Shown one piece after another: positions 16,737 through 25,153 of a stretch of 47,343 bases of DNA. The stretch is from contig JARKOX010000117.1 in the NCBI GenBank assembly GCA_029975525.1, positions 1 to 47,343 of the forward strand, given 5' to 3'. The stretch comes from Prolixibacteraceae bacterium (GTDB taxonomy: Bacteria; Bacteroidota; Bacteroidia; Bacteroidales; Prolixibacteraceae). The notes under the pieces were generated by a model. That model saw only the letters and a list, made by a program, of their open reading frames with translations. It was not told the origin of the DNA and searched no databases. A program made the translations under genes and the position numbers. Positions within the stretch are counted from its first letter, which is position 1. The number at the start of each line of letters is the position of its first letter.

Positions 16737-18296
16737 TTATTCAAATTCCTGTAACACTTTTTTAGCATTTTCATTGTCCGGGTTGAGCTCCAGCGATTTT
16801 TTATATGCTTCTACAGCTTCTTTCTTCCGGTCTGTTTTAAGGAGCGCCTCTCCGTAACTGTCATGCGTGTTCCAAGAATTGGGATGAAGTTCCACATTAA
16901 GTTTTAATACAGTTGTTGCTGCATCCAGTTTACCCTGATTCAACAACGTATACCCGAATGTATTGATACCCGTTTCACTCACATCGTAATCAGAATTACT
17001 GCCTTTGGCAATTTCCTGACGAATAAAACTGATGGTTTCATCCAACGATTTTGCTGTTCGATAAAAGGAATAAATCTGTTTTCCGCCACCAATCCAATAC
17101 ATCACCCGTTGCCAGTAGGTTGTGAGTCCTTCAGGATTCTTTTTGACTATGAAATTGGCATTTTCTAATTCTTTATCCAAGAGAAATGAACCGGTGATTG
17201 CCCCCCATAACTGGAACCTTCTTTTCAACTCCGGTTTGAAGGCAGCATCTACAATATCCGGCACTCCATTTACGTGTTCGTGTTTTGGAAATGACTTATA
17301 AAATACAAACCCGGTAAATACCTGTTCATTGGTAAGTGTGCTATCCTCCATTGCCATATTTTCAAAACGTTTACCTTCTAAAGGAGAACCGATGATATCA
17401 AATCCCCTGTCGTCTGTTCCCAATAATTCAAATGCCGCATCCAACTTCCCATTCAGAATTGGCAGGACTTCGGGTAATCCAATGACCGTATTGTACATTC
17501 CTGCAGTATTCTCAAAATTCACTAAAACATTGGCTACCCTCTCCCCGAATCTTTCAAAAACATAGGAAGCAGCAGATTTCGCCCGGAATCTCCCGAAGGA
17601 CCAGACTCCTTTAGTGGCATGAGCGCTATTCAATATCAGAAAATATTTCTTCCGGCCAGCAGACGATGCATCGTTCCGGGCGATATAGGAAACGATAGTA
17701 TTTCCCATGACCGAATCTCTTCCACTCTGCACATCGTAGTTATAAATTTTTGTCTGAATATCCGCTGCCGTCACAATCTCCTCCCAGTCAACAGCGATAT
17801 CCGTGGGGTGCAACTTTATCTTTTTATCAATAGACAAACTCCTGTTGATGTCATATAGGGAAGTCAGCAAGTAATGGTAATTATACCTCTCCCATAGCGG
17901 ATACCACATGGCATTGCGCTGGATTTCCAACGCTTTCTGAATGCTTTGTTCTTGCGAAAGATTTTCGGCCAGCAGGTGATCATTGATTTGCTTATCGTAA
18001 TGGCTTCCACCCATTTCCATAAAAATATCGCCGACTTGTTCCTGAAACCTGTTATCAGAAAAAAGATCAACCAAAAGCTCATATTGGGTCAGTTCATCGT
18101 GTGTTCTTTCGCAAAAGATAACGATGTCGTACTTATTGAACAGGTTTAGAATATATTCTTTTGCAGACAGCTTCTGGTTTTGAATGAACTCAACATGAAC
18201 GGCTATGGAGTCGGGAATAATACGTGGCTGCGCTGAAACATTATAAAGTCCAAAGAAAAAAACAGCCCAAAGAAGATAATATTTTCTCATCATCAT
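16737..18296 (-). CDS. Secreted EreA/TIKI-like protein with C-terminal TPRs
   Basis: A 519-residue exported protein with a signal peptide ending in VSAQ. The main domain begins with YDIVIFCERTHDELTQYELLVDLF near residue 52, then VGDIFMEMGGSHYDKQINDHLL, and FLILNSAHATKGVWSFG near 220. The Glu-x-x-His after the first strand and the later Ala-His are the pattern of the erythromycin-esterase/TIKI (ChaN-like) superfamily. The last 80 residues hold tetratricopeptide repeats: GYTLLNQGKLDAATTVLKLNVELHPNS and DSYGEALLKTDRKKEAVEAYKKSLELNPDN. Such proteins are often called erythromycin esterase homologues, but their substrates in Bacteroidota are unknown. Three ATG codons open the frame; any may be the start. 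It lies in the AT-richer patch and is on the same strand as a prolyl oligopeptidase. Confidence 0.72.
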   Translation of the reverse strand: MMMRKYYLLWAVFFFGLYNVSAQPRIIPDSIAVHVEFIQNQKLSAKEYILNLFNKYDIVIFCERTHDELTQYELLVDLFSDNRFQEQVGDIFMEMGGSHYDKQINDHLLAENLSQEQSIQKALEIQRNAMWYPLWERYNYHYLLTSLYDINRSLSIDKKIKLHPTDIAVDWEEIVTAADIQTKIYNYDVQSGRDSVMGNTIVSYIARNDASSAGRKKYFLILNSAHATKGVWSFGRFRAKSAASYVFERFGERVANVLVNFENTAGMYNTVIGLPEVLPILNGKLDAAFELLGTDDRGFDIIGSPLEGKRFENMAMEDSTLTNEQVFTGFVFYKSFPKHEHVNGVPDIVDAAFKPELKRRFQLWGAITGSFLLDKELENANFIVKKNPEGLTTYWQRVMYWIGGGKQIYSFYRTAKSLDETISFIRQEIAKGSNSDYDVSETGINTFGYTLLNQGKLDAATTVLKLNVELHPNSWNTHDSYGEALLKTDRKKEAVEAYKKSLELNPDNENAKKVLQEFE

Positions 18297-18353
18297 TTTT
18301 TCAGGTTAATGGTTTTAAAAATCTAACGTACAACTGATGCAATGACTGCACCA

Positions 18354-18557
18354 CTAAAAAGCATTGAGCCATGCTGAATATCCGGGATCGATAAATATTC
18401 CTGCGTGCACCAATTTGTAAAGCCAAACAAGTGCATAAATCAGAAGAAATGTACACATCATGATGACAAACAGCAAAAGATAAGAGAGGATCATCATCAA
18501 GTCATTACCTCTATCTTTTGAAGATCGTTGCGACCGTAAAACATTTTGAGGTATCAT
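18354..18557 (-). CDS. Small single-span membrane protein, hypothetical
   Basis: From ATG 18557 the frame gives 67 residues: a polar start (MIPQNVLRSQRSSKDRGND), one strong hydrophobic segment (MMILSYLLLFVIMMCTFLLIYALVWLY region) and a short tail ending DPGYSAWLNAF. It sits between two larger genes of the same strand. A longer GTG-started form from 18626 is possible. No family recognised; it is supported only by the clean membrane segment and its placement. Confidence 0.35.
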   Translation of the reverse strand: MIPQNVLRSQRSSKDRGNDLMMILSYLLLFVIMMCTFLLIYALVWLYKLVHAGIFIDPGYSAWLNAF

Positions 18558-18655
18558 ATACAATTCATTTTTTTGTAAAAAATCTCGAAGTAACCCGAAG
18601 AATTTCAGAATCAGGGAATTCTCCACTCATCATCCACGGGCGGTTAGCGACTTCG

Positions 18656-20821
18656 TTATTCCTGAAACTCTGGATGTCCGCACTGCCAAAGGAGAAAAGA
18701 CTGAACATTTACCTCCTCATTCAATGCTTCATCTAAAGTACTGCCGCCAAAATGACCGCTTTGAAAATCAACTTTCAACAATACCGGATTCCGGCTACTG
18801 CTGGCCGACTGCATCATGGCTGCAAATTTTGCAGGCATCCATGCGATTACCCTCGGATCGTTGAAACCGGTAGTAATTAATTGTGCCGGATAACGAACGC
18901 CCTGTTTCACATGGTACATGGCATCCATTTCAAGCAGTCCATGAAATTCAAGTGAGTCTGTTACCGTTCCAAACTCTGGTATGTTTGACGGTCCGTTTGG
19001 AGTAAATTCCATGCGTAGCATATTCAGAACCCCAACCTTGGGTATTGCAACCCTGTACAGATCGGGTCTTTCCGTTATAGCTCTTCCTATCAATATTCCG
19101 CCGGCACTGGCACTTTCACAACCTAACTTGTTTGCAGATGTATATTTATTTTTAATCAGATATTCCGCACAGGCATTGAAATCTTTCCAGGTGTTGGGTT
19201 TATTGAGTTTTTTTCCTGCCAAATACCAGTTTATTCCTTTTTCGCTGCCTCCACGCACATGAGCAACAGCTATAATAACCCCACGCTTCAACAAGGATAA
19301 ATTTGCTGACTGAAAATTGGGCGGAATACTCATCCCGTATGCCCCATATCCTGACAATAAGCAAATATTGCTGCCGTCGCCTTTCATCAGTTTGGAGTCA
19401 TACACTAACGTGAGCGGAACCATTGCTCCGTCATGCGAAGGGATTTCAAAAGTTTTGGATACCAAATCTTCCATCCCGTCCAACCGTGAAGCATCATAAA
19501 ATATACCCTCGGTGAGTTTATCACTAGCCAGGTCATATTGATAAACTTTAAAGTTTTGTAACCAACCCATATTCAAAACTGCAATCTCATTGGAAAAAGC
19601 AGAAGCAGGATACAGCTTGACGGCTCCATCAAGAGGAATTTTTAATTCTGACAGTCGGTTAGAAGCATAGTCGTATTTTAAACACTTGAATTCAAGGTTG
19701 TTTTTACTTAAGGTGACAGTTAAATAATCTTTCGTTTCCAGGATGTCTTCTATTTTCCATCCTTCCTTTGTATCAAAAATCAGTTCACTGTTTTGAAAGT
19801 CGGGTTTTTCAATATTTACGGCAATTATTCTGCCCATATCGTTCCCTTTTGTCGTAATGCAATAAGCAACCTCGTTTCTACAGATTACTTCTTGAATTTC
19901 ATCTTCATTTGCACAAAATCGCTTCCAAAATACATTGCCGGCGCTTTCGAGCGAAGAAACCGGCGCAAAAAACATTTTTCTTGCTGTTGGAACTAACGAC
20001 ATCACCAAAAAGGCGTATTTACTGTAAGGGAAGGTTCGGATCTCCACCTCGTCCTCCGGTATCAAATTCAATTCGGGGTTAGTTTCCTTGCTCACGACTA
20101 CCTTATCGGCAGACGGATCGGTACCGACAAAATGTCTCTTGATCTTCCAATCCATGCGGTTTTCCATGCTGTACACATCGCCGCTATTATATTGTGTGTA
20201 ATAAAGGACATGAGGATTGGAACGTGAAAAAGAACCGGTGGAAAAAGGAATGTGCTGCGGCAACATCTGTTTTGATTTTAAATCCATGATATGAATATCT
20301 GAAAATTCCGTTCCTTGTTCGCTCAGGTTCAACAATAAAAAATCTCCGTCAACATCCAGGCTCGGCCGCACCTGAAAGATTTTATCTTTCTCAAAGCTTA
20401 CCGGATCAAACAGCAGTTCGTCATCGCCATCATCGCCTGTTCGCCGGTATAGCTTGGGCGTCTGGTCTCCCGACATCAATTTATAGAAATACCAGGTATT
20501 ACTGTGTTTCCCAAAAGGATATGAAATCTTGTTTTCAAGTTCCTTTTGGAGAATTGCCTTTTGTTCTTCCAAAAGAAGATGTCTCCCGGGTATCCTATTC
20601 AAAATAGAGGATGTCAGCTTTTCCTGCGCTTTCAACCAATTCAACACTTCCTCATCTTTGAGGTTTTCCATCCAACGGTAAGGATCTTTGTAAGTAACGC
20701 CAAAATAGGTGTCGGATACATCTACTGTTCTGGTTTTGGGATACTGATATTGGGCATAAACCATGTTTACCACAAAAATCAACATACCACAAATGATTGC
20801 TCTAAGAATTTTTTTGCTCAT
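18656..20821 (-). CDS. Secreted prolyl oligopeptidase (S9A family)
   Basis: A 721-residue serine peptidase with a signal peptide ending in VYAQ. The N-terminal part has YPKTRTVDVSDTYFGVTYKDPYRWMENLKDEEVLNWLKAQ, the usual start of prolyl endopeptidases, followed by the seven-blade propeller. The alpha/beta hydrolase part has VIIAVAHVRGGSEKGINWYLAGK near residue 521, the nucleophile segment CESASAGGILIGRAI near 567 (Ser in the S-A-G-G elbow, where GGSNGG is usual), the Asp in TTGFNDPRVIAWMPAKF near 648, and the His in SGHFGGST near 692. It should cut proline-containing peptides in the periplasm. The altered nucleophile elbow is worth noting, but the triad is present. AT-rich codon use compared with flanking blocks. 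Confidence 0.9.
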   Translation of the reverse strand: MSKKILRAIICGMLIFVVNMVYAQYQYPKTRTVDVSDTYFGVTYKDPYRWMENLKDEEVLNWLKAQEKLTSSILNRIPGRHLLLEEQKAILQKELENKISYPFGKHSNTWYFYKLMSGDQTPKLYRRTGDDGDDELLFDPVSFEKDKIFQVRPSLDVDGDFLLLNLSEQGTEFSDIHIMDLKSKQMLPQHIPFSTGSFSRSNPHVLYYTQYNSGDVYSMENRMDWKIKRHFVGTDPSADKVVVSKETNPELNLIPEDEVEIRTFPYSKYAFLVMSLVPTARKMFFAPVSSLESAGNVFWKRFCANEDEIQEVICRNEVAYCITTKGNDMGRIIAVNIEKPDFQNSELIFDTKEGWKIEDILETKDYLTVTLSKNNLEFKCLKYDYASNRLSELKIPLDGAVKLYPASAFSNEIAVLNMGWLQNFKVYQYDLASDKLTEGIFYDASRLDGMEDLVSKTFEIPSHDGAMVPLTLVYDSKLMKGDGSNICLLSGYGAYGMSIPPNFQSANLSLLKRGVIIAVAHVRGGSEKGINWYLAGKKLNKPNTWKDFNACAEYLIKNKYTSANKLGCESASAGGILIGRAITERPDLYRVAIPKVGVLNMLRMEFTPNGPSNIPEFGTVTDSLEFHGLLEMDAMYHVKQGVRYPAQLITTGFNDPRVIAWMPAKFAAMMQSASSSRNPVLLKVDFQSGHFGGSTLDEALNEEVNVQSFLLWQCGHPEFQE

Positions 20822-21288
20822 GATTAACTTGGTATTATTTGTTAGTAATTCATTATTTAAGAATGCCGTGCAGATTTATCTATTGAAGCTATATTCCTAT
20901 TTATCAATTCAGTACCGGGGTGTTTGTCATCTGCAACTATCTTCGATTGCGCTATAAGTTAATCAGGCATAAAACCTTTATCTAAGATACAAAACATTAT
21001 AATACAAAAAGACACTCATGTCTTTTATTTCATCCTGCATTGTTTTCAATAATTCTGATGTAATCTGCTTAGGTTTGGGATTGGCAGTTGCAACTTTTCC
21101 CAACAAGCCCTCACGGCCATTCTACAGAGTTTTTGCCAACTATGACTTTATACTAACAAACAACAAAAGAGCGCCATTACATTGGCACGCTTCCGATCCA
21201 TTTTGCCCATAAAGTTTTCACCAATGCTCCTGTTTTTAAAGCCGGTCTAAACTTTGTTGCTAATTTTGTCTTTTCAAAAACTGCAAAC
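20822..21288. other. 467-base divergent intergenic region
   Basis: This lies between the divergent peptidase and exporter genes. I see one good promoter element for the exporter near its right end and nothing else convincing: no conserved coding frame, no hairpin with a T-tract, and no clear guanidine riboswitch upstream of the exporter. Confidence 0.4.
21261..21268 (+). promoter_or_regulatory. -7 element of the SMR exporter gene
   Basis: TAATTTTG matches TAnnTTTG exactly and lies 20 bases before the ATG at 21289, giving a leader of roughly 14 bases. The TTTTT run near 21233 may act as a weak -33 element. Confidence 0.5.
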
Positions 21289-21618
21289 ATGAATTGGTTG
21301 ATCCTGATTGTTGCCGGATTGTTTGAAGTGGGATTTGCCCTTTGTCTGGGGAAGGCCCGTGAAACCACCGGAGTGGCCTCCTGGTTCTGGCTGGCCGGTT
21401 TCCTGCTCTCGCTCACCATCAGCATGGTGCTGCTTTTTAAGGCGATACAAACCCTGCCCATCGGTACCGCCTATGCGGTGTGGACCGGCGTGGGCGCAGC
21501 CGGCACTGTACTGGTTGGCATCCTGCTCTTCCACGAACCGGTAAATTTCTGGCGGATCTTTTTTCTCTCCACTCTCATTTTTTCCATTATCGGACTGAAA
21601 TTTTTCGGATCCCATTAA
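21289..21618 (+). CDS. sugE: SMR-family exporter, Gdx/SugE type
   Basis: A 109-residue four-helix inner-membrane protein of the small multidrug resistance family. MNWLILIVAGLFEVGFAL carries the essential membrane Glu at residue 13 in FEV, and LPIGTAYAVWTGVGAAGTVLVGILLFHEP in helices 3-4 is the Gdx/SugE signature. Proteins of this subtype export guanidinium with proton exchange; others export quaternary ammonium compounds. They act as dual-topology dimers. A single gene fits a homodimer. It is followed after one base by the lipoprotein gene, so the two are probably co-transcribed. Confidence 0.88.
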   Translation: MNWLILIVAGLFEVGFALCLGKARETTGVASWFWLAGFLLSLTISMVLLFKAIQTLPIGTAYAVWTGVGAAGTVLVGILLFHEPVNFWRIFFLSTLIFSIIGLKFFGSH

Positions 21619-21619
21619 T

Positions 21620-22384
21620 ATGAATACCAAAAACAGCACCATGAAAACCACGCTTGTTGCAGGCACTCTGCTCTTTTTCGCAGTCTCCTGCTCGTCGGTG
21701 AAATCCCACCGCACCCCCCAGCCAGCCCCGGCTGAACTGGTCGGCCAGGTAACCGGCCACTGGCAGGGAGTTCTGCCCTGCGCCAGTTGCCCCGGCATTC
21801 AGTACCAGCTCACCCTGAACGCCGACAGCTCCTGGCAGGAACAGTCGGTGTACCTGTCAGAAAATGAGAAACCCTTTACCGAATCGGGCCGCTGGAAAAT
21901 GACCGCCGATTCGGTAGTTGCCCTCCAGAAAGATCAGCCCGGCGCCGACCTTTTCTATTTCGACGGAAAGCAGCTGAGCATGCTCGACATCAACGGCAAC
22001 CGCATCGTTTCGGAGCTTGCCGCTCATTACCTTCTCTCGCGCCAGACTGATATCAGCGGAAAATGGCAAATTATCTCCCTCAACGGGGAAAAGAGCCTCC
22101 GGGGAGATTTTGATGAAACCTTCCCTTATCTCGAATTTAACATGGAAGAGAAACGGCTGTCGGGTTTTGGCGGCTGTAACCGGCTGATGGGAAATTTTGA
22201 AATAAAGGGCGATTCGCTCCTCCTGGGCCCGCTGATGAGCACCAAAATGGCTTGTCCGCAGATCGACCGGGAGCAGAAGCTTCTGAACAGCCTTTCTGAA
22301 AAAACATTTCGCCTGCTGGTTGCCGGCAACCAACTGGAGTTGCAATCATCCGGGGCGACACTGGTTTTGGCCCGCCCCGAATAA
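21620..22384 (+). CDS. Lipoprotein with NlpE-like and META domains
   Basis: A 254-residue outer-membrane-type lipoprotein: signal peptide with lipobox AVSC (Cys near residue 24). The first domain is NlpE-like: GHWQGVLPCASCPGIQYQLTLNADSSW with its CxxC pair near residues 54-57, then SGRWKMTADSVVALQ. The second is a META/HslJ-type domain: ISGKWQIISLNGE near 149, FGGCNRLMGNFEIKGDSLLLGPLMSTKMACP near 192. Such fusions are thought to act in envelope stress or heat and oxidant resistance, but the role is not proven. An internal ATG at 21641 (MKTTLVAG) gives a more standard signal peptide and may be the true start. It directly follows the SMR exporter. Confidence 0.85.
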   Translation: MNTKNSTMKTTLVAGTLLFFAVSCSSVKSHRTPQPAPAELVGQVTGHWQGVLPCASCPGIQYQLTLNADSSWQEQSVYLSENEKPFTESGRWKMTADSVVALQKDQPGADLFYFDGKQLSMLDINGNRIVSELAAHYLLSRQTDISGKWQIISLNGEKSLRGDFDETFPYLEFNMEEKRLSGFGGCNRLMGNFEIKGDSLLLGPLMSTKMACPQIDREQKLLNSLSEKTFRLLVAGNQLELQSSGATLVLARPE

Positions 22385-22397
22385 CTCCGCCCGCCGG

Positions 22398-22694
22398 TTA
22401 TCTCGACGCCCGGCTGCCGCCGCCAAACAGAATGCCGGCGCCCAGCACAAAGCCGAAGTCATACCAGCCACCGTTGTTATTGACGGCATACATGGCAACA
22501 TGGTCGCTAAACAGGCTGATGATAAACGATACGGGAGCAATAAGTCCGTGCCAGAGGCCTCCCAGAAATCCGTACGGTTCCGATTGACGGCAGGCGTCGA
22601 TATTGGTGACGTCGGCGCAACCTGCTGCAACCACAATGGCCAGCAATAACAAACCAGCCAGCCAGGCGGTGCGGTGGAGTTGAATTCTTTTCAT
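22398..22694 (-). CDS. Small lipoprotein, conserved hypothetical
   Basis: From ATG 22694 the 98-residue product has a lipoprotein signal with VAAGC (Cys near residue 26). The mature part, CRQSEPYGFLGGLWHGLIAPVSFIISLFSDHVAMYAVNNNGGWYDFGFVLGAGILFGGG, has two membrane-like segments and the repeated G-x-W-x-G / NNNGGWYDFGF pattern of a conserved bacterial hypothetical family. No function is known to me. An upstream frame extension exists but would run into the sucCD terminator, so the shorter start is preferred. It converges on the NlpE-META gene. Confidence 0.7.
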   Translation of the reverse strand: MKRIQLHRTAWLAGLLLLAIVVAAGCADVTNIDACRQSEPYGFLGGLWHGLIAPVSFIISLFSDHVAMYAVNNNGGWYDFGFVLGAGILFGGGSRASR

Positions 22695-22711
22695 TCCCAT
22701 CAATTTTAGAT

Positions 22712-22746
22712 TAAAAAACAAAAGAAACCCTGCCGGAAAGACAGGG
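22712..22746 (-). terminator. Terminator of sucCD
   Basis: On the minus strand CCCTGTC (22746-22740) pairs with GGCAGGG (22734-22728), with one G-T pair and loop TTTCC, followed by TTTCTTTTGTTTTTT. It lies 30 bases downstream of the sucD stop and just before the small lipoprotein gene. Confidence 0.75.
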
Positions 22747-22775
22747 CTCATTGCGTAACTATCCTGTTACGGGCT

Positions 22776-23648
22776 TTACCAGCCCAGTTTCTGTTTGATC
22801 AATCCCGGGATTTCGGAAGGTTCTTTGGCAACCGGCACACCGGCTTCGCCGAATGCCCTGATCTTTTCGGCCGCCGTCCCCGAGCCGCTGGAGATAATGG
22901 CGCCGGCGTGTCCCATCCGTTTTCCGGGAGGAGCCGTTTGCCCGGCAATAAAAGCAACAACCGGCTTGGTCATCTTTTCGCGGATAAAACGGGCGGCCTG
23001 CTCCTCCGCATCGCCGCCAATCTCGCCGATCAGCACCACCCCCTGAGTCTCCGGGTCGTTTTCAAACATTTCGAGCAGCTCCTGGTAGTACAATCCGGCA
23101 ACCGGGTCGCCGCCAATCCCCACGCAGGTTGTTTGTCCCAAACCGGCTTCGGTAAGCATGTTCACCACCTCGTAGGTGAGGGTCCCGCTTCGCGACATCA
23201 ACCCGACAGCCCCTTTTTTGAAAATATTCCCGGGAAGAATACCGATCAGGGACTCTTCGGGAGTGATCAGCCCGGGGCAGTTGGGACCGATCAGCCGGGT
23301 TCCGTTTTGCCGGATCACAGGCATAATGCGGATCATATCCTGCACCGGAACCCCTTCGGTGATGATCACGACCAGTTCAATTCCGGCAAAGCTGGCTTCG
23401 AGCACAGCATCGGCGGCAAACGGCGCCGGCACAAAAATCACCGAAGCGTTGGCGCCGGTAGCCTCGCGGGCTTCGGCCACAGAATCAAAAATCGGCACGT
23501 CATCGATAACCTGTCCGCCCTTCCCGGGAGAAACGCCGGCCACGATGTGAGTTCCGTAAGCTTTCATTTTGCGGGCGTGAAAAGCGCCGTCGCGTCCGGT
23601 AATGCCCTGCACCACCAGCCTGGTATCTTTATTGATTAAAATACTCAT
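22776..23648 (-). CDS. sucD: Succinyl-CoA ligase, alpha subunit
   Basis: This 290-residue subunit carries the CoA site and the phosphorylated histidine of succinyl-CoA synthetase in the TCA cycle. The start [32 protein letters not shown] is the CoA-binding Rossmann fold. [10 protein letters not shown] is near residue 123, and the active-site His is in [18 protein letters not shown] near 247. Length and motifs are standard. It follows sucC on the same strand by 26 bases. Confidence 0.97.
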   Translation of the reverse strand: MSILINKDTRLVVQGITGRDGAFHARKMKAYGTHIVAGVSPGKGGQVIDDVPIFDSVAEAREATGANASVIFVPAPFAADAVLEASFAGIELVVIITEGVPVQDMIRIMPVIRQNGTRLIGPNCPGLITPEESLIGILPGNIFKKGAVGLMSRSGTLTYEVVNMLTEAGLGQTTCVGIGGDPVAGLYYQELLEMFENDPETQGVVLIGEIGGDAEEQAARFIREKMTKPVVAFIAGQTAPPGKRMGHAGAIISSGSGTAAEKIRAFGEAGVPVAKEPSEIPGLIKQKLGW

Positions 23649-23674
23649 CGTTATTTCGGATTAGGTAAACCTGG

Positions 23675-24808
23675 TTACATTTTGCTTAACGCGATGGCTT
23701 TTTGAGCCGCTTCGCTCATGGTGCTCACCGTAGGAAGCCCGGTAGCTTTCAGCAATTCGAGCCCCTCTTTGGCATTGGTGCCCGAAAGGCGCACCACGAT
23801 CGGAATGTCGGTTTTAATCTGATCGAGGGCAGTGAGCAGGCCGCGGGCCACATCGTCGCAACGGGTAATTCCTCCGAAAATATTAATCATCACTGCTTTT
23901 ACATTTTTATCGCTCAGCAGGATGTTCATGGCATCGATCACCTTCTGCGGGTTGGACGAGCCTCCGATGTCGAGGAAATTGGCCGGTTCGCCGCCATAGA
24001 GCTTAATCATATCCATGGTGGCCATGGCCAGTCCGGCGCCGTTCACCATACAGCCGATCGAGCCGTCGAGTTTAATGTAGGAAAGTCCCTTCTCGTGGGC
24101 ATCGATCTCTTTCTGTTCATCGTCGGTGACTTCGCGCATGGCCAGCACTTTGGGCTGACGGTACAGCGCATTGTCGTCGAAATTCATCTTTCCGTCGATG
24201 GCCCAGATTTCATCGCCGGGCGTAAGTACCAGCGGGTTAATTTCGGCCAGCGAAGAGTCGGTGTCGATATAAAGTTTGTACAGTTTCTGGAGGATGTCGG
24301 CAACGATACGGGCATGTTTGATATCGCCCAACAGCTTCAGCGCCACACTGCGCGCCTGCCAGTCCATCAGCCCGGTGACCGGGTTAATGGGCATTTTAAT
24401 AATCTTTTCGGGCGACACGCGGGCGACCTCTTCGATTTCCACCCCACCTTCGGCGCTGGCCATCAGGGTAATGGTTTTGCTGTTCCGGTCGTTGATCAAC
24501 CCCACGTAAAACTCCCTGGCAATGTCGACGGCATTGGCCACCAGCACTTTTCCCACGCGGTAACCTTTGATGTCCATTCCCAGGATTAGCCCGGCTTTTT
24601 CGATGGCTTCCGCTTTGCTGCTGGCCAGCTTCACGCCGCCGGCCTTCCCCCGTCCGCCGGCATGAACCTGGGCTTTGACTACACGCAGCTGGTTGTCGTC
24701 GGGGACCTTTTCCCGGACATCGGCCACAGAATAACACAAAAAACCATCCGGAACAGGGATCCCGTAAACTTTAAAAAGATCCCTGGCTTGATATTCGTGA
24801 ATCTTCAT
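23675..24808 (-). CDS. sucC: Succinyl-CoA ligase, beta subunit
   Basis: This 377-residue subunit has the ATP-grasp fold that binds nucleotide and succinate. MKIHEYQARDLFKVYGIPVP at the start, VKAQVHAGGRGKAGGVKLA near 44, SLAEINPLVLTP near 192, and GSIGCMVNGAGLAMATMDMIKLYGG with FLDIGGSSNPQKV near 253-287 are typical. It is the first gene of sucCD. In this window sucCD, lysC and sdhCA are oriented separately, so the TCA genes are not one operon. Confidence 0.97.
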   Translation of the reverse strand: MKIHEYQARDLFKVYGIPVPDGFLCYSVADVREKVPDDNQLRVVKAQVHAGGRGKAGGVKLASSKAEAIEKAGLILGMDIKGYRVGKVLVANAVDIAREFYVGLINDRNSKTITLMASAEGGVEIEEVARVSPEKIIKMPINPVTGLMDWQARSVALKLLGDIKHARIVADILQKLYKLYIDTDSSLAEINPLVLTPGDEIWAIDGKMNFDDNALYRQPKVLAMREVTDDEQKEIDAHEKGLSYIKLDGSIGCMVNGAGLAMATMDMIKLYGGEPANFLDIGGSSNPQKVIDAMNILLSDKNVKAVMINIFGGITRCDDVARGLLTALDQIKTDIPIVVRLSGTNAKEGLELLKATGLPTVSTMSEAAQKAIALSKM

Positions 24809-25041
24809 TTGTTAATGAATTAGTTTATATTGATTTACCCTGTTTGACAGGTATCCTCCACCGTAGCGGAGCCTTTTTTGATTACTGGTTTAAAGGCCGG
24901 TTTTTAAAAACGGGCTTGCTAAATTTACAAAACATTCAACAATCTAAAGGTCAACCGGTGCAGGTTTCCCAACCTGTTTTTTATCATACAAAAATGAATC
25001 GTTTAAAAGATGTTTTTCCTGACTAAACACCAAACCGCTGC

Positions 25042-25072
25042 TTTCGTTCACATCTTTTAAAACATATTTTTG
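25042..25072 (+). promoter_or_regulatory. Upstream promoter of the SIS operon
   Basis: TTTC at 25042-25045 and TATTTTTG at 25065-25072 are 19 bases apart. The box is a full TAnnTTTG match and includes the TTG that opens the longest frame. Confidence 0.45.
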
Positions 25073-25097
25073 AAATTTGGCCGGAGGGGTCAGCTGG

Positions 25098-25129
25098 TTT
25101 TCGGGGCACAAAAAAATAGCGTATTTTTG
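25098..25129 (+). promoter_or_regulatory. Proximal promoter of the SIS operon
   Basis: TTTT at 25098-25101 and TATTTTTG at 25122-25129, 20 bases apart, 24 bases before the ATG at 25154. Same -7 sequence as the upstream box, so transcription may start at two places. Confidence 0.5.
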
Positions 25130-25153
25130 GCCATTATTTTTGAAATCCCAACA

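Larger units (their letters stand above)
24809..25153. other. 345-base divergent promoter region
   Basis: This region separates sucC (minus) and the SIS isomerase (plus). It contains two exact TAnnTTTG boxes on the plus strand (listed separately). Toward sucC only a partial match, TAAATTTA on the minus strand around 24917-24924, was noticed. No gene is seen; the open frame entering from 25070 starts at a TTG inside a -7 box. Confidence 0.45.

Noticed and set aside
21018-21212. 64-residue plus-strand frame between the peptidase and exporter genes
   Set aside because: No promoter, no family pattern, and composition like the surrounding noncoding DNA.
20822-21288. Guanidine riboswitch upstream of the Gdx-type exporter
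   Set aside because: I saw no paired ACGR-loop hairpins or ykkC-like core, and the -7 box leaves only a very short leader.
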